The notes under the pieces are model-generated. The model made no database searches and was not told the origin of the DNA. It saw only the letters and a list, made by a program, of their open reading frames with translations. The translations under genes and the position numbers were made by a program. Below, piece after piece: positions 53,320 to 62,978 of a stretch of DNA of 64,000 nt (the first letter of the stretch is position 1; each line of letters begins with the position of its first letter). Source of the DNA: Chalciporus piperatus (taxonomy: Eukaryota; Basidiomycota; Agaricomycetes; Boletales; Boletaceae); contig JBBPTG010000036.1 in the NCBI GenBank assembly GCA_038093975.1, forward strand, positions 121,671 to 185,670, read 5' to 3'.

Positions 53320-55851
53320 ATGCCTCCCTTCGACGGCGGTGTCTGCGGCTTCCAGCACTCAGTATTGGACGACCTTACGAAACCTAAGAAACCACATATG
53401 TCTCCAACCCTCCTGCCAATCAATCATTTCTTCCCCACTGCTCCGTCTTTTAGAGTTGAGCTACCCGTTATTGAGGGCATCCTGCAGTATTTGGAGGGGC
53501 GGGGTTTCTACGACTCGGAGAAGAAGAAATGGCAAATTGACAAAGTCAAAGGCAGCAACTCAGAAGCACGCTGGGCGTCGCTGTTCAACGCGGTAAGGCC
53601 ACCTCCTAATCCACTATTCTGATCTTTGTTAACGGTCAATGGCTCAGTTGACTGAAGCTGCGATGGTTCGTGAGCCATCCCACTTTCCGCTGGAGAATTA
53701 TAAGTGGCTTTCGCACGAAGCACACCTCATTGAGGGCACACGCAGACCAGATGTCATCCTGGTGCCACATGGGCAAGAACCCCCTTACTACATGAGCACC
53801 GTCCTCACCTACATTGAAATCAAGAGCTCCGGCTCAGAATTCAATATTCAGACGGCCACAAGCCAACTCCAACAGGCTGCTGGCCTTATCACCAACTCTC
53901 AGATCAATCGCTCTTTTTTCCTTGGAGGGATGCTCTGTGATGGGAACCTCAGACTTGCGCTCCACTACCGGGATAATCCCTTCTACTCCGCGTTTCTCAA
54001 CATCCACGAAAATCCCACGACTTTCATCCAAACGATTCTAGCCCTCAGTACTGGGCGCAGCGCTCATCTTGGCTTTGACCCTGCCTTCTTACTTCATAAA
54101 GAGCAATCGAAGGACAACCCCAAGACATCCATCCATCACTATAGGCTCAGCCTGCAGTTGCCAAAGTCAGCCGAACCCCTCCACTTGATCCTCTCGTCGG
54201 CAATGTACTACAGGAGTATAGGCTTGGCAGGCAAGGGAAGCAAGGTCGCCGTTGGCTATGACCAAGATAACTCCAAGCGCTTCTTCGCCCTCAAAGAGAC
54301 TTTCCTCTATCCCAAGGGGCCCACCGATATCAAGTCGCAAGAACTTTACCTGGAACGAGCGAATCAAGCCAAAGCGAGGACGAAGGAGGAAGAAGAAATT
54401 TTTGGCGCCGCAGATAAATTGGAGATCTGGAAGGATAACCTTGCTACTGATGCTACCTCAAAATGGGGCGAACTCTATCTCCGCGGTAACCCGATCGTGC
54501 TCTTTGCTGAGGCTGTCCGGGTCAACTACAACGGGCCAATGCAGGAGGATTCTGTTTCCACTGTCGTTGAAAGGTTCAAGAATTTCCCTTCGACCGAGGC
54601 TCTTGAACACCGCACACACTACCGGACTGTGACAGAGACAGTGGGTGTAAGTCTGAATTGGTTTTCCTGTCGACGGGAAATGATCAATGGCATGATGTGC
54701 GCTGTGGCAGGTGAGCTTCCTGCTGGCTTGCCGCGCTACTACAGGGCTGACGGTTTGCGGTAGGCCATTTTAACTTGCTGTCAAGAGATCTCCTCCACAA
54801 CGACCCCAGCGAGTCCAACGTCTGGTGGGCCATCAATAATCCTCTTGACGAGAAGCAAGTTGTTCCCGATTGGCCCACTATGGGCATCGAAGGGCCTCCC
54901 GACCCTCGACGTTACCCGAAACGCTCCGCTCTCCTCGGAGATTTGGGTATGGCGATAGACCTACAGAAACCCGAAGAGTACTGATGCACGGGGATCACGG
55001 TAAGTCTGTCAAGTATCTGGCAGAAATATGTGTGGCTCATTCACTTCGCTTGATAGGGTACCTATCCGTTTCTCGCATCTGAATTGTACTCCGACCTTGC
55101 AATCAATGGGAAAGTGCAACGCCAGGCTTGGCATGACCTTGAAGGCCTGTTTTGGGTTATGTGGATTCTCGCCATCAACGCCTCTGGCCCCTACTGTCAT
55201 CTACGCCAATGGGGACCTCCACTGCTCCCTGACCCGTCAGAGAAGACATCGTCCGGCCACCAGCTCTCCATGCTGCGCACTACTTCCCAGAAGTCCTCTC
55301 TTCGCTTCCCTGTGGATAGTCAGGCAAGCAGCTTTGGCGTACCGGTATGGGCCACCCCTGGCCTACACCTGGATGATGCGGAAGCTGTTTTACAGTTCAA
55401 GAGGGATCTAGGTGAGAACACTTTCACCAATGCCATGAGCCCATATTGGCGGGAGTGTCAGCCCTTTGTAGACGGCATGTTGAAGTTGGCGAAGCGCTTC
55501 CGATGGGCCCATAACCAGCCACCCAACCCCCGCATCACCCACGCTGACTTTGTCCTAATTCTTCACGAAATGCGCCAAGGGATAGACGGTGCCCAAGATG
55601 TTGCTGGTGCATCTCCCAAGGTAGTGGAAGAAGCTCGTCGTCGCTATGCGTCGCTGCCAATCTCTGGTAAAGATCTTAGGGGCCATAGTCTTCAACTCCC
55701 AGTGGTTACTATCCAACAATCCGCACGGTTGTCTCGAGCCTCGGCTCTACCCACCTCTGGGAAGCTCCAAACGAAATCTTCCAACAGCTTGAAGAGAAAT
55801 TTGGCGGACGCTGAGGCATCTGGCTCATCCACCCTAAAGAAAAGGAAGTGA
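53320..55851 (+). CDS. FunK1-type fungal protein kinase, with in-frame stop
   Basis: Exons 53320-53592, 53648-54709, 54763-54999 and 55057-55851, all with GT-AG introns. Start MPPFDGGVCGFQHSVLD. The N-terminal region carries EGTRRPDVILV and VLTYIEIKSSGSEF; the kinase part has FALKETFLYP (Lys of the ATP site), LLHNDPSESNVWW (catalytic loop with HRD changed to HND, Asp and Asn kept), LLGDLGMAIDL (DLG in place of DFG), GTYPFLASEL (APE-like) and the FunK1 signature WHDLEGLFWVMWILAINA. The tail ends with basic LKKRK. A TGA at 54982-54984, between the DLG and APE-like motifs, interrupts the frame that joins correctly to exon 4, so the product would be cut before the C-lobe unless this is an error or uses unusual splicing. 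FunK1 kinases are expanded in Agaricomycetes; substrates are unknown. Confidence 0.75.
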
Positions 55852-56047
55852 TTTCCTTCTGCGTTTCGGGATACCTCTTATGATCATTGTCACAAATCTT
55901 TTTTGTCGTCGTCATCTTTTGTGACTACGCGGACTGCGTTTCATAGGATACTCGTGTATGTGCATTCCGGGCTATTCATATCTCTTTATTCCCAGTCCGT
56001 TCGATTGAGGTCTTGGCCTGTCAACTTCTTGCCACCCACCCTCAGCA

Positions 56048-56740
56048 ATGCAGACGCTGCTACGAAATCTCAACGTCGACGACCCGCTGGCCTGTCCTGT
56101 ATGTCTGAAAAGGCTCAAGACCACTCAGGGCCTGTTGGCTCACATGAGTTCAGCACGGCGATGCCAAACATATAAGAAAGGAAAGCTACAGGAACTAACC
56201 AGTGCAGGGCCTCTGGAGGAAGAATTGGAGACTGTTGAAAGGGATATTCCGGAGGCTATCTCTGATATACCCATGAACGCAAACTCACAGACTGAAGTCA
56301 CAGCCCGGGACTTGGCTAACGAGTTTCAAGACCGCCTGTACGATCTCATTCCTTTGGATGCTGTGGACCAAGCAGATGTCGCAGGCCCCTCCACCTCTCA
56401 ATCCCCAGCCCTGGAGACTGAAAACGACGAGCGGGTCGAAGAAGACCCTTTCCCCCAGGCAGGGCGAGTTATTCGTATGGATCACACTCTGCATGAGAAA
56501 TGGCGTCAGTCATTTGGAGGTGAGGATGCTGAGGGGGATACTGCCATGAACGACCCGGACCAGGTGCGGGCCAAGTTCGCCCCCTTCGCATCTGAGCTGG
56601 ATTGGAGAGTAGCCCGTTGGGCCATCCAGGATGGTATAGGACATAAATCCTTGGATCGCCTTCTTTCTATCCCAGGGGTGAGTCCTTTGACCTCTATTGT
56701 CCCACTTTCTGATTTGCGTAGTCACAATCACGACTTTTAA
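56048..56740 (+). pseudogene. Plavaka-family transposase, N-terminal fragment
   Basis: MQTLLRNLNVDDPLACPVCL starts a C2H2-like unit (CPVCLKRLKTTQGLLAHMSS then RRC) followed by YKKGKLQEL, an acidic linker, RMDHTLHEKWRQSF and the typical block RAKFAPFASELDWRVARWAI with LDRLLSIPG. These are N-terminal features of Plavaka transposases, CACTA-related elements of basidiomycetes. Intact proteins run to about 1,000 residues with a central catalytic domain. Here the frame ends soon after the first intron (donor at 56678), and nothing downstream resembles the rest. Confidence 0.7.
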
Positions 56741-57131
56741 CCTTCTTCCAAACCACCCATATGCTCATATTTCAATGACACATTCAATTCATGCCTTTCG
56801 GGCCTGGAGACCATGTATATATACTATGTATGAATGTACCTACACTGTTTCGCATCTATCTACGGCCCGAGGTGGTACATTCTTGAATGTGTGCCATGTC
56901 TCAGTCTCAGCATATTGCAGGACAGCTTATGTAAGCATCATGCTGTGTTGGTGGGCTTCGCCCACCACCACCTACAGTGCTTTGCATGTAAATCTGCCGC
57001 GCGAAATTTCACAAGGCGGTTTGTTTGGCCCACTTTGAACCACCAAACAGAGTGACATTGTGTCACACCACAACATCCTCGAAGTACTTACTGAGTATGA
57101 AGGGTGAAAATACACTGTAAATACTTATGAA
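56741..57131. other. Spacer between transposon relics
   Basis: No gene recognised. Contains an AT-rich stretch with ATGTATATATACTATGTATG, and the sequence between the Plavaka and mariner relics. Confidence 0.35.
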
Positions 57132-57705
57132 CTACTCGAATGAATATCCGCAATTCAAAATCCATCCCTCGGCCATCTCGGAAGTGACAGCCATTGCAGC
57201 TTGATGAATCAACCATGGTTGTGCCTCAAGTTGAAGGGCTTCAGCTTCATGACGACGAAGCCAAGCCTTTATCGAGTGAAAGGCTTGTTCAATGGGGTTG
57301 AAATCTGGAGAGTAAGGTGGCAAGTAAATCAACTTTGCTCCTGGGGAACAAAGTCAGCAAGTATCAAATAACTTTTACAGTCATCAACCTTACCACATTC
57401 ATGAACAATCATTCGTTGAACTTCTGCATTGTGATGGATAGCACAGTTGTCCAATACAACCACACTCCTAGGGCCAGGATACGGAGTAAGCTCGGGAGCC
57501 TATATCTATTTGAGTGAATCAGTCTTTTGCGACCTGATAAAGATACTCACCATCTGTTCTCGGATGAAATTGATGAATCTCTCTTTAGTCACTGAACCTT
57601 CAAAGATATCAAGAGTGATCATCCCATGGGATGTGAGAGCTGGGAGAATTGAGAATCTCTGACCACGGATGAATTCAGCATGTCGGACACATGCTTGACC
57701 AAGTA
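57132..57705 (-). pseudogene. Tc1/mariner-like transposase, C-terminal part
   Basis: Minus-strand exons read FSILPALTSHGMITLDIFEG, ERFINFIREQM, then across an intron PYPGPRSVVVLDNCAIHHNA (second catalytic Asp) and, after another intron, GAKLIYLPPYSPDFNPIEQA (third catalytic Glu) ending NCGYSFE. This is the DDE superfamily endonuclease fold of Tc1/mariner transposases. The N-terminal part, including the DNA-binding domain and the first Asp, is cut off at 57704-57705, where foldback copy 3 is inserted at a TA. Confidence 0.8.
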
Positions 57706-58877
57706 CATCAGCAACACTGCAAAAAGTCTGAAGTTACTGGAATGACTGGATCAGTTAAATCAGTAGTCCAGTGGCCCAGTAACCAGTAGTTTCAGTAGTT
57801 TCAGTAGTTTCAGTAGTTTCAGTAACCTAGTCACCCAGTCATCAAGTAGTTTCAGTAGTCTTAGTAACCCAGTGGCCTAGTGGCCCAGTCATCCAGTCAT
57901 TTCAGTAGCTTCAGTAGCTCAGTCATTCAGTCATCCAGTAGTCTCAGTAGTCTCAGTCATCCAGCAGCCCAGTCATCCAGTCATCCAGTCATTTCAGTAG
58001 TCTCAGTAGCTCAGTCATCCAGTCATTCAGTCATTTCAGTGGTCTCATTAGTTCAGTGGCCAAGTGTTCCAGTTATCCAGTAGTTCCAGTAACCCAGCAG
58101 CCCAGTCATCAAGTTATCCAGTTACTTCAGTAGTCTTAGTAGCCCAGTCATCAAGTTATCCAGTTACTTCAGTAGTCTCAGTAGCCCAGTTATTCAGTCA
58201 TTCAGTCATCCAGTAGTTCCAGTAACCCAGCATCCCAGTCATCCAGTCATCCAGTAGTTCCAGTAACCCAGCAGCCCAGTCATCCAATCATCCAGTCACT
58301 TCAGTAGTCTCAGTAGCTCAGTAGCCCAGTGTTCCAGTCATTCAGTTATCTCAGTAGCCCAGTGTTCCAGTCATTCAGTTATCTCAGTAGCCTAGTAGCT
58401 CAGTGCCCTGGTCATCCAGCAATCCAGTTGTCTCATTACTCCAGTCATCCAGTATTCCAGTATTCCAGTAATCTAGTCACTCAGTGGTTCAGTAATCCAG
58501 TCACTCCAGTCACCCCAGTCACATAAATCACATAAGTCACTCCAGTAATCCAGCCACTCCAGTTAATCCAGTCACTTCAGTAATCCAGTCACTCAGTGGT
58601 CCAGTAATCCAGTCACTCCAGTCACTCCAGTCACTCCAGTCACTCCAGTCACTCCAGTCACTCCAGTCACTCCAGTCACACAAGTCACTCCAGTAATCCA
58701 GTCACCTCAGTAATCCAGTCACTCCAGTAATCCAGTCACCCTGTGGTCCAGTAATCCAGTCACTTCAGTCACACCAGTCATACCAGTTATCCAGTTACCC
58801 AGCCCTCAGCTCACCCAATCACTCCAGTACTACTCAGTCATCTAATAGAGTCATTCTAATTAGTGACATTTTATAAT
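57706..58877 (+). mobile_element. Foldback element copy 3, left arm
   Basis: Begins CATCAGCAACACTGCAAAAA right after TA, inside the mariner transposase gene. It consists of CAGT-core repeats and is closely collinear with the reverse complement of the right arm of copy 2 (50575 to about 49590). A run of exact 9-bp units (CACTCCAGT) occurs near 58600-58680. The arm ends with AT-rich sequence (GTGACATTTTATAAT) that copy 2 also has, and at 58878 the gypsy LTR begins. The other arm must lie beyond the window if it exists. Confidence 0.8.
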
Positions 58878-59329
58878 TGTTATGATTGCTCACAACATGG
58901 CGGGGACTTAGGTACACTAGACCTTGCGAAAGACTAAGCTGAGTACTAAAACTTAATGACGGTGAAGTCACAAATGGATTAGACTGGGGGTCTGTGATAA
59001 GTACAGGGCTACTTATATACTATTGAGAAGTGCGCACAGACCAACAGCCAAATAAGGAAATCATAAAGGGAAAGATAGATAAGGTAAAGGGGATGACGAT
59101 AAGAAAAGGTACCAGGCACGGATTAGGGTCTAGGCCATGACATCATTGCTGACTCATCTAAGTCTGGACCTTTGTCACGTGACCTGATTATGTAATAGTT
59201 TACGTAATGCTACAGGGACTACCGGAGCGGATTAAGATGAATCCGGCTTGACCCCTAAGTTGTAGACAAAGTCCAGAGTTCGAATACCGTTGTAGGCAAA
59301 AGTTTGAAAAGTTTTTAAATACTATAACA
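58878..59329 (-). repeat. 3' LTR of the Ty3/gypsy element
   Basis: 452 bp, TGTTAT at one end and ATAACA at the other (imperfect-free 6-bp inverted ends), next to the polypurine-type AGAGAGGGGATAG that follows the integrase ORF. The adjoining 5 bp outside are ATAAT (58873-58877), the candidate target duplication; the partner copy lies outside the window. Confidence 0.8.
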
Positions 59330-59340
59330 CTATCCCCTCT

Positions 59341-60792
59341 CTAGGAATCGCATTCCAGGCGATTCGGCAACTTGCGCTCAGGAACCTCTGTCAGATTTTC
59401 GTATTTTTGGAACAAGGCAGAGAAATTTCCCATGGTCATGTTGATTCGGCGTGGGGCGGACGGGTGCTTTTTGTGAAAAGCTTTGACAGCTTCAGGTGCA
59501 TTTGACAAATGTGCTGCCTTTTCCCATGTACGGTCCGATATGTCCCAGCCTTTCCAATGAACCAGGTACTCTAACTGTCCTTGTTTAACCTGAGACTTTA
59601 CTACGTAATCCACCTCGTATTCTTCTTCTCCTTCTTGGTTGACTATCACCGGATCCGGAAGACGGACCGGTTGCCCTTCCAACGGTTCTCGAGCCGGTTT
59701 GACCCGTTTGACATTAACCGTGGGATGGATATGCATTGAATTGGGCAAGTCTAGTGTGACTGCATTGGGAAGGACCTTCGTGATTTGATAAGGTCCGATC
59801 CAATTTTGCGTCATCTTTTTGGAAGGATAAGGTAATTTGAGGTTGTCCGTGGATAACATAACAAAATCTCCGATTTGATAATCTGGAGCTTCGGACCGAT
59901 GTTTGTCCGCTTGCTCTTTCATCCGGTTCTGAGTTTCTTCTAACGCCTGCTCTACTTCTTTGTGTGCCTTTCCACATTTCTCTAAGAATGCACCAGCCGG
60001 AGATGAATCGCCTTCGAATCCCATGCGTGGGAAGTAGTTTTTTGTTATAGCGAAGGGGATAGTTCCGGTAGCAGTGGAAAGGGAGGAATTGTGATGGAAC
60101 TGCGCTATCTTCAACCAATCAGCCCATTCCGTTTGACGTTTAGCCACGTAAGCGCGGAGATACTGCTGGAGTTCTCGATTCATACGCTCCGTTTGGCCAT
60201 CGGTTTGGGGGTGATAAGCGGTTGACAGCTTCTGTTCTATTCCTAGAAGGGTGCAAAGCTGCGAAGTAAACTCCGATGCGAATTGCGGTCCTCGATCTGA
60301 AACAATCGAAGAGGGAAGTCCGTGTCTACACCAAACATTGTCTCTAAATAAAATAGCTAATTCTTTCGAAGAAATTGTCTTTTTACAAGCGATAAACTCT
60401 ACTTCTTTAGAGAAGCGATCTACAATTACACAAATAGCATCAAAGCCACGTGATTTGGGAAAACCCGTGGTAAAGTCTATAGATATATCCTTCCAAGGTT
60501 CTTTTGGAATCGGAAGGGGAATTAATTTGCCAGCTTGTGCCGTTGACTTTCCCTTCGTGAGGGCGCACGTCTGACAATGTTCTACGTATGTTTTAACGTC
60601 TTTTGTAACCCCAGGCCACGAGAAATAACGAGTAACCAAATGTAAGGTACGACCTTGACCACCATGGCCACCAATAGGGGAATCATGAAGGATTGTAAGT
60701 AATTTAGTACGTAAGGAAATAGGAACGAAAACTTTGTTTTTGTCATTTTTAAATACTATAGACCCTTCGTCAAACGCGAAGCCATCTATCAT
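59341..60792 (-). CDS. Gypsy integrase with chromodomain
   Basis: 483 residues. Zinc-binding HHCC region (HDSPIGGHGGQGRTLH, CQTCALTKG) near 35-80; catalytic core DISIDFTTGFPKSRG, VSDRGPQFASEFTSQL and YHPQTDGQTERMNRELQQYL (D, D, E) up to about 215; a C-terminal GPY-type region (NWIGPYQITKVLPNAVTLDL); and a chromodomain near 390-450 (YVVKSQVKQGQLEYLVHWKG, then WEKAAHL). Chromodomain integrases belong to chromoviruses and target chromatin. The frame begins at ATG 60792, overlapping the previous stop as ATGA. Integrase is normally continuous with the RT ORF, so this break is likely a 1-nt indel in an A run near 60795. Confidence 0.88.
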   Translation of the reverse strand: MIDGFAFDEGSIVFKNDKNKVFVPISLRTKLLTILHDSPIGGHGGQGRTLHLVTRYFSWPGVTKDVKTYVEHCQTCALTKGKSTAQAGKLIPLPIPKEPWKDISIDFTTGFPKSRGFDAICVIVDRFSKEVEFIACKKTISSKELAILFRDNVWCRHGLPSSIVSDRGPQFASEFTSQLCTLLGIEQKLSTAYHPQTDGQTERMNRELQQYLRAYVAKRQTEWADWLKIAQFHHNSSLSTATGTIPFAITKNYFPRMGFEGDSSPAGAFLEKCGKAHKEVEQALEETQNRMKEQADKHRSEAPDYQIGDFVMLSTDNLKLPYPSKKMTQNWIGPYQITKVLPNAVTLDLPNSMHIHPTVNVKRVKPAREPLEGQPVRLPDPVIVNQEGEEEYEVDYVVKSQVKQGQLEYLVHWKGWDISDRTWEKAAHLSNAPEAVKAFHKKHPSAPRRINMTMGNFSALFQKYENLTEVPERKLPNRLECDS

Positions 60793-62978
60793 ATCATTTT
60801 TATTTTTTCTGATTCGTTTTGTATTTCGTCATAAATAGATGAAGAAAGAGTGACTGTATTAATAAAAACAGAAGCAGGAAGTACAGTAATATTTTTGTTA
60901 TGGTCGGGATCTGCTTCTCCGTGATCTTCTCGACGAGATAAAGCATCAGCCCTTCCATTTGTAGCACCCGGTTTATAAATAATCGAGTAATTATACTCTG
61001 AGAGCAACGCGTTCCAGCGTGCTTGACATGGGCTCAGAGTTTGGGGAGATTTCCAGTATTCGAGATTCTTGTGATCAGTCCAAATCTCGAAATGTTCTCG
61101 ACCCATTAGATAATGTCTCCATTCCTGCAAAGCCCGAATGACAGCTAGAAGCTCCTTGTCATAAACCGGGTAGTTTTTCTCGGCAGAACTAAAGGAATGG
61201 GAAATGAAGGCACAAGGCCTCCAGAGGCCATCATCGCATTTAACCGAGAGCACAGCTCCCGTTGCAATATCACTAGCGTCCGTTTCCACTCTGACTTCTT
61301 TAGAGCGGTCAGGATATGCTAAAAGCGGAGCGGTAGTGAATTGCTGCTTCAGCTTGTCAAAAGCTTGCTGTTGCTCAGGTCCCCACCGATATGGTGTGTC
61401 CTTTTTGGTAAGGTCATTCAAGGGACGAGCAATGTCAGCGAAGCCCTGAATGAAGCGTCGATAGAAGTTAGCCAATCCTAAAAAGGACTGAACACCCTTC
61501 AACCGAGTTGGTGCCGGCCAATCCAAAATAGCTTGCACCTTCGAATTGTCCATCTCTACGCCTTTCTGGGAGATGACCATTCCCTGGAAATCTACGGAAT
61601 CCACTGCGAAGCTACACTTTTCTGGTTTTACGTAAAGATCGTTCTCTCTGAGACGTTGCAATACTGTTTTAACTATTTCTAAGTGCTCTGCTCTAGTTTT
61701 TCCAAACGTAAAGATCATGAGATCGTCGATATAAATAATGAGGACCCCATGAAGATCGCTAAATAGATCATTCATCATTTGTTGGAATGTGGGGGGAGAG
61801 TTCGTAAGTCCAAAGTACATGACAACTGGTTCATAAGTGCCGAATGGAGTAACAAAAGCCGCTTTCCATTCATCACCTTCTTTTATTCTAACATTATTGT
61901 ATCCCCAACGTAGGTCCATTTTAGTAAACATGTCAGCTCCTTTGAGCTGATCGATAAGTCCTGAAATGAGGGGTAGAGGGTAAGCGTTCTTGACAGTTCC
62001 CTCATTTACATAACAATAGTCCATAACTAATCTCTTTTTACCGTCCTTTTTTGGAATAAAGAATACAGGAGATGTTTGAGGGGATTTCGACAGACGAAGA
62101 TATCCTTTCGATAGCTCCTTATCGATAAACTTTTTGACGTCATCTAGTTCCTGTTCGGACATCAGAATCACCCGACCCTTCTTGGGAACGAAATCAGGCT
62201 TGAGATCTATTGCGTGGTCCCACGCCTTTCGGGTAGGCATACGCTCACTCTCTTGCTCTGAAAAGACATCTAAGTATTCATGGAGCTCTACTGGGACTTT
62301 CTCGGTGAGCCCCGCCTCAAACACTCTACGAATAGAAAAAGAACGATTCAAATGATAGTTGACTACTTTGCACTGATCCGTACAGCGTGTGAATCGTACT
62401 CGTTTGGCCACCCAATCAATTTCAGGGTTATGCCTCTCGAGCCAATCGTAGCCGATGATCATGTGATGAGTGCCAAGTACAGAAACAAAAGCGTCCATAT
62501 GCTCAAAATGTCCATTGTGTCCCAAAACAAGCGAAACCTTGTGAGTGACACCGCCTATCGCTCCCTCTGAGCCGTCGGCGTTATACACTGGAATAGGAAA
62601 AGGAAGTTCTTCCAGTGTCAAACCATGTTGCTCACAGAATGATTTATCTATAAAAGTTTCGGTTGCACCGGAATCCAACAGAGCGGCAAACTCCATTTTC
62701 TTCCATTGCTCCCCTTTATCGTACATAATAGTAATAGCGAGATCCAGCTCGTTCTTCCGATTCTGATTCCTTACATGTATTTTTGATGGGATTTCTTTTT
62801 TCGAATAATTTACCTTAAGGGAATTAAGCACGAATTGTTTTACTTCTGTCGCCACGCCACTAAGGGACGCCCTTTCAGAAGAAGAAGAAAAGTTATATTG
62901 AAACGGAACACAAGGAGTAGTACTAATACAACCATTTGGTACACTATGTCCGAGCCGCCGAGAACCCATTTCTCTCAT
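60789..62978 (-). CDS. Gypsy protease, reverse transcriptase and RNase H
   Basis: 729 residues. Aspartic protease LLDSGATETFIDKSF near 112; reverse transcriptase from YLRLSKSPQTSPVFFIPKKD through MDLRWGYNNVRIKEGDEWKA to IIYIDDLMIF near 420 (YIDD active site); RNase H VETDASDIATGAVLS near 566, YPVYDKELLAVIRALQEWRH and ADALSRR. RT before integrase marks Ty3/gypsy. The start ATG overlaps the Gag stop as ATGA (62978-62975). The C-terminus ends early at the RNase H-integrase linker. Confidence 0.9.
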   Translation of the reverse strand: MREMGSRRLGHSVPNGCISTTPCVPFQYNFSSSSERASLSGVATEVKQFVLNSLKVNYSKKEIPSKIHVRNQNRKNELDLAITIMYDKGEQWKKMEFAALLDSGATETFIDKSFCEQHGLTLEELPFPIPVYNADGSEGAIGGVTHKVSLVLGHNGHFEHMDAFVSVLGTHHMIIGYDWLERHNPEIDWVAKRVRFTRCTDQCKVVNYHLNRSFSIRRVFEAGLTEKVPVELHEYLDVFSEQESERMPTRKAWDHAIDLKPDFVPKKGRVILMSEQELDDVKKFIDKELSKGYLRLSKSPQTSPVFFIPKKDGKKRLVMDYCYVNEGTVKNAYPLPLISGLIDQLKGADMFTKMDLRWGYNNVRIKEGDEWKAAFVTPFGTYEPVVMYFGLTNSPPTFQQMMNDLFSDLHGVLIIYIDDLMIFTFGKTRAEHLEIVKTVLQRLRENDLYVKPEKCSFAVDSVDFQGMVISQKGVEMDNSKVQAILDWPAPTRLKGVQSFLGLANFYRRFIQGFADIARPLNDLTKKDTPYRWGPEQQQAFDKLKQQFTTAPLLAYPDRSKEVRVETDASDIATGAVLSVKCDDGLWRPCAFISHSFSSAEKNYPVYDKELLAVIRALQEWRHYLMGREHFEIWTDHKNLEYWKSPQTLSPCQARWNALLSEYNYSIIYKPGATNGRADALSRREDHGEADPDHNKNITVLPASVFINTVTLSSSIYDEIQNESEKIKMI

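Noticed and set aside
60789..60800. Programmed -1 frameshift between RNase H and integrase
   Set aside because: The A-rich text does not fit the X-XXY-YYZ heptamer in the zero frame, and no gypsy relative is known to shift there; a small indel is the simpler explanation.
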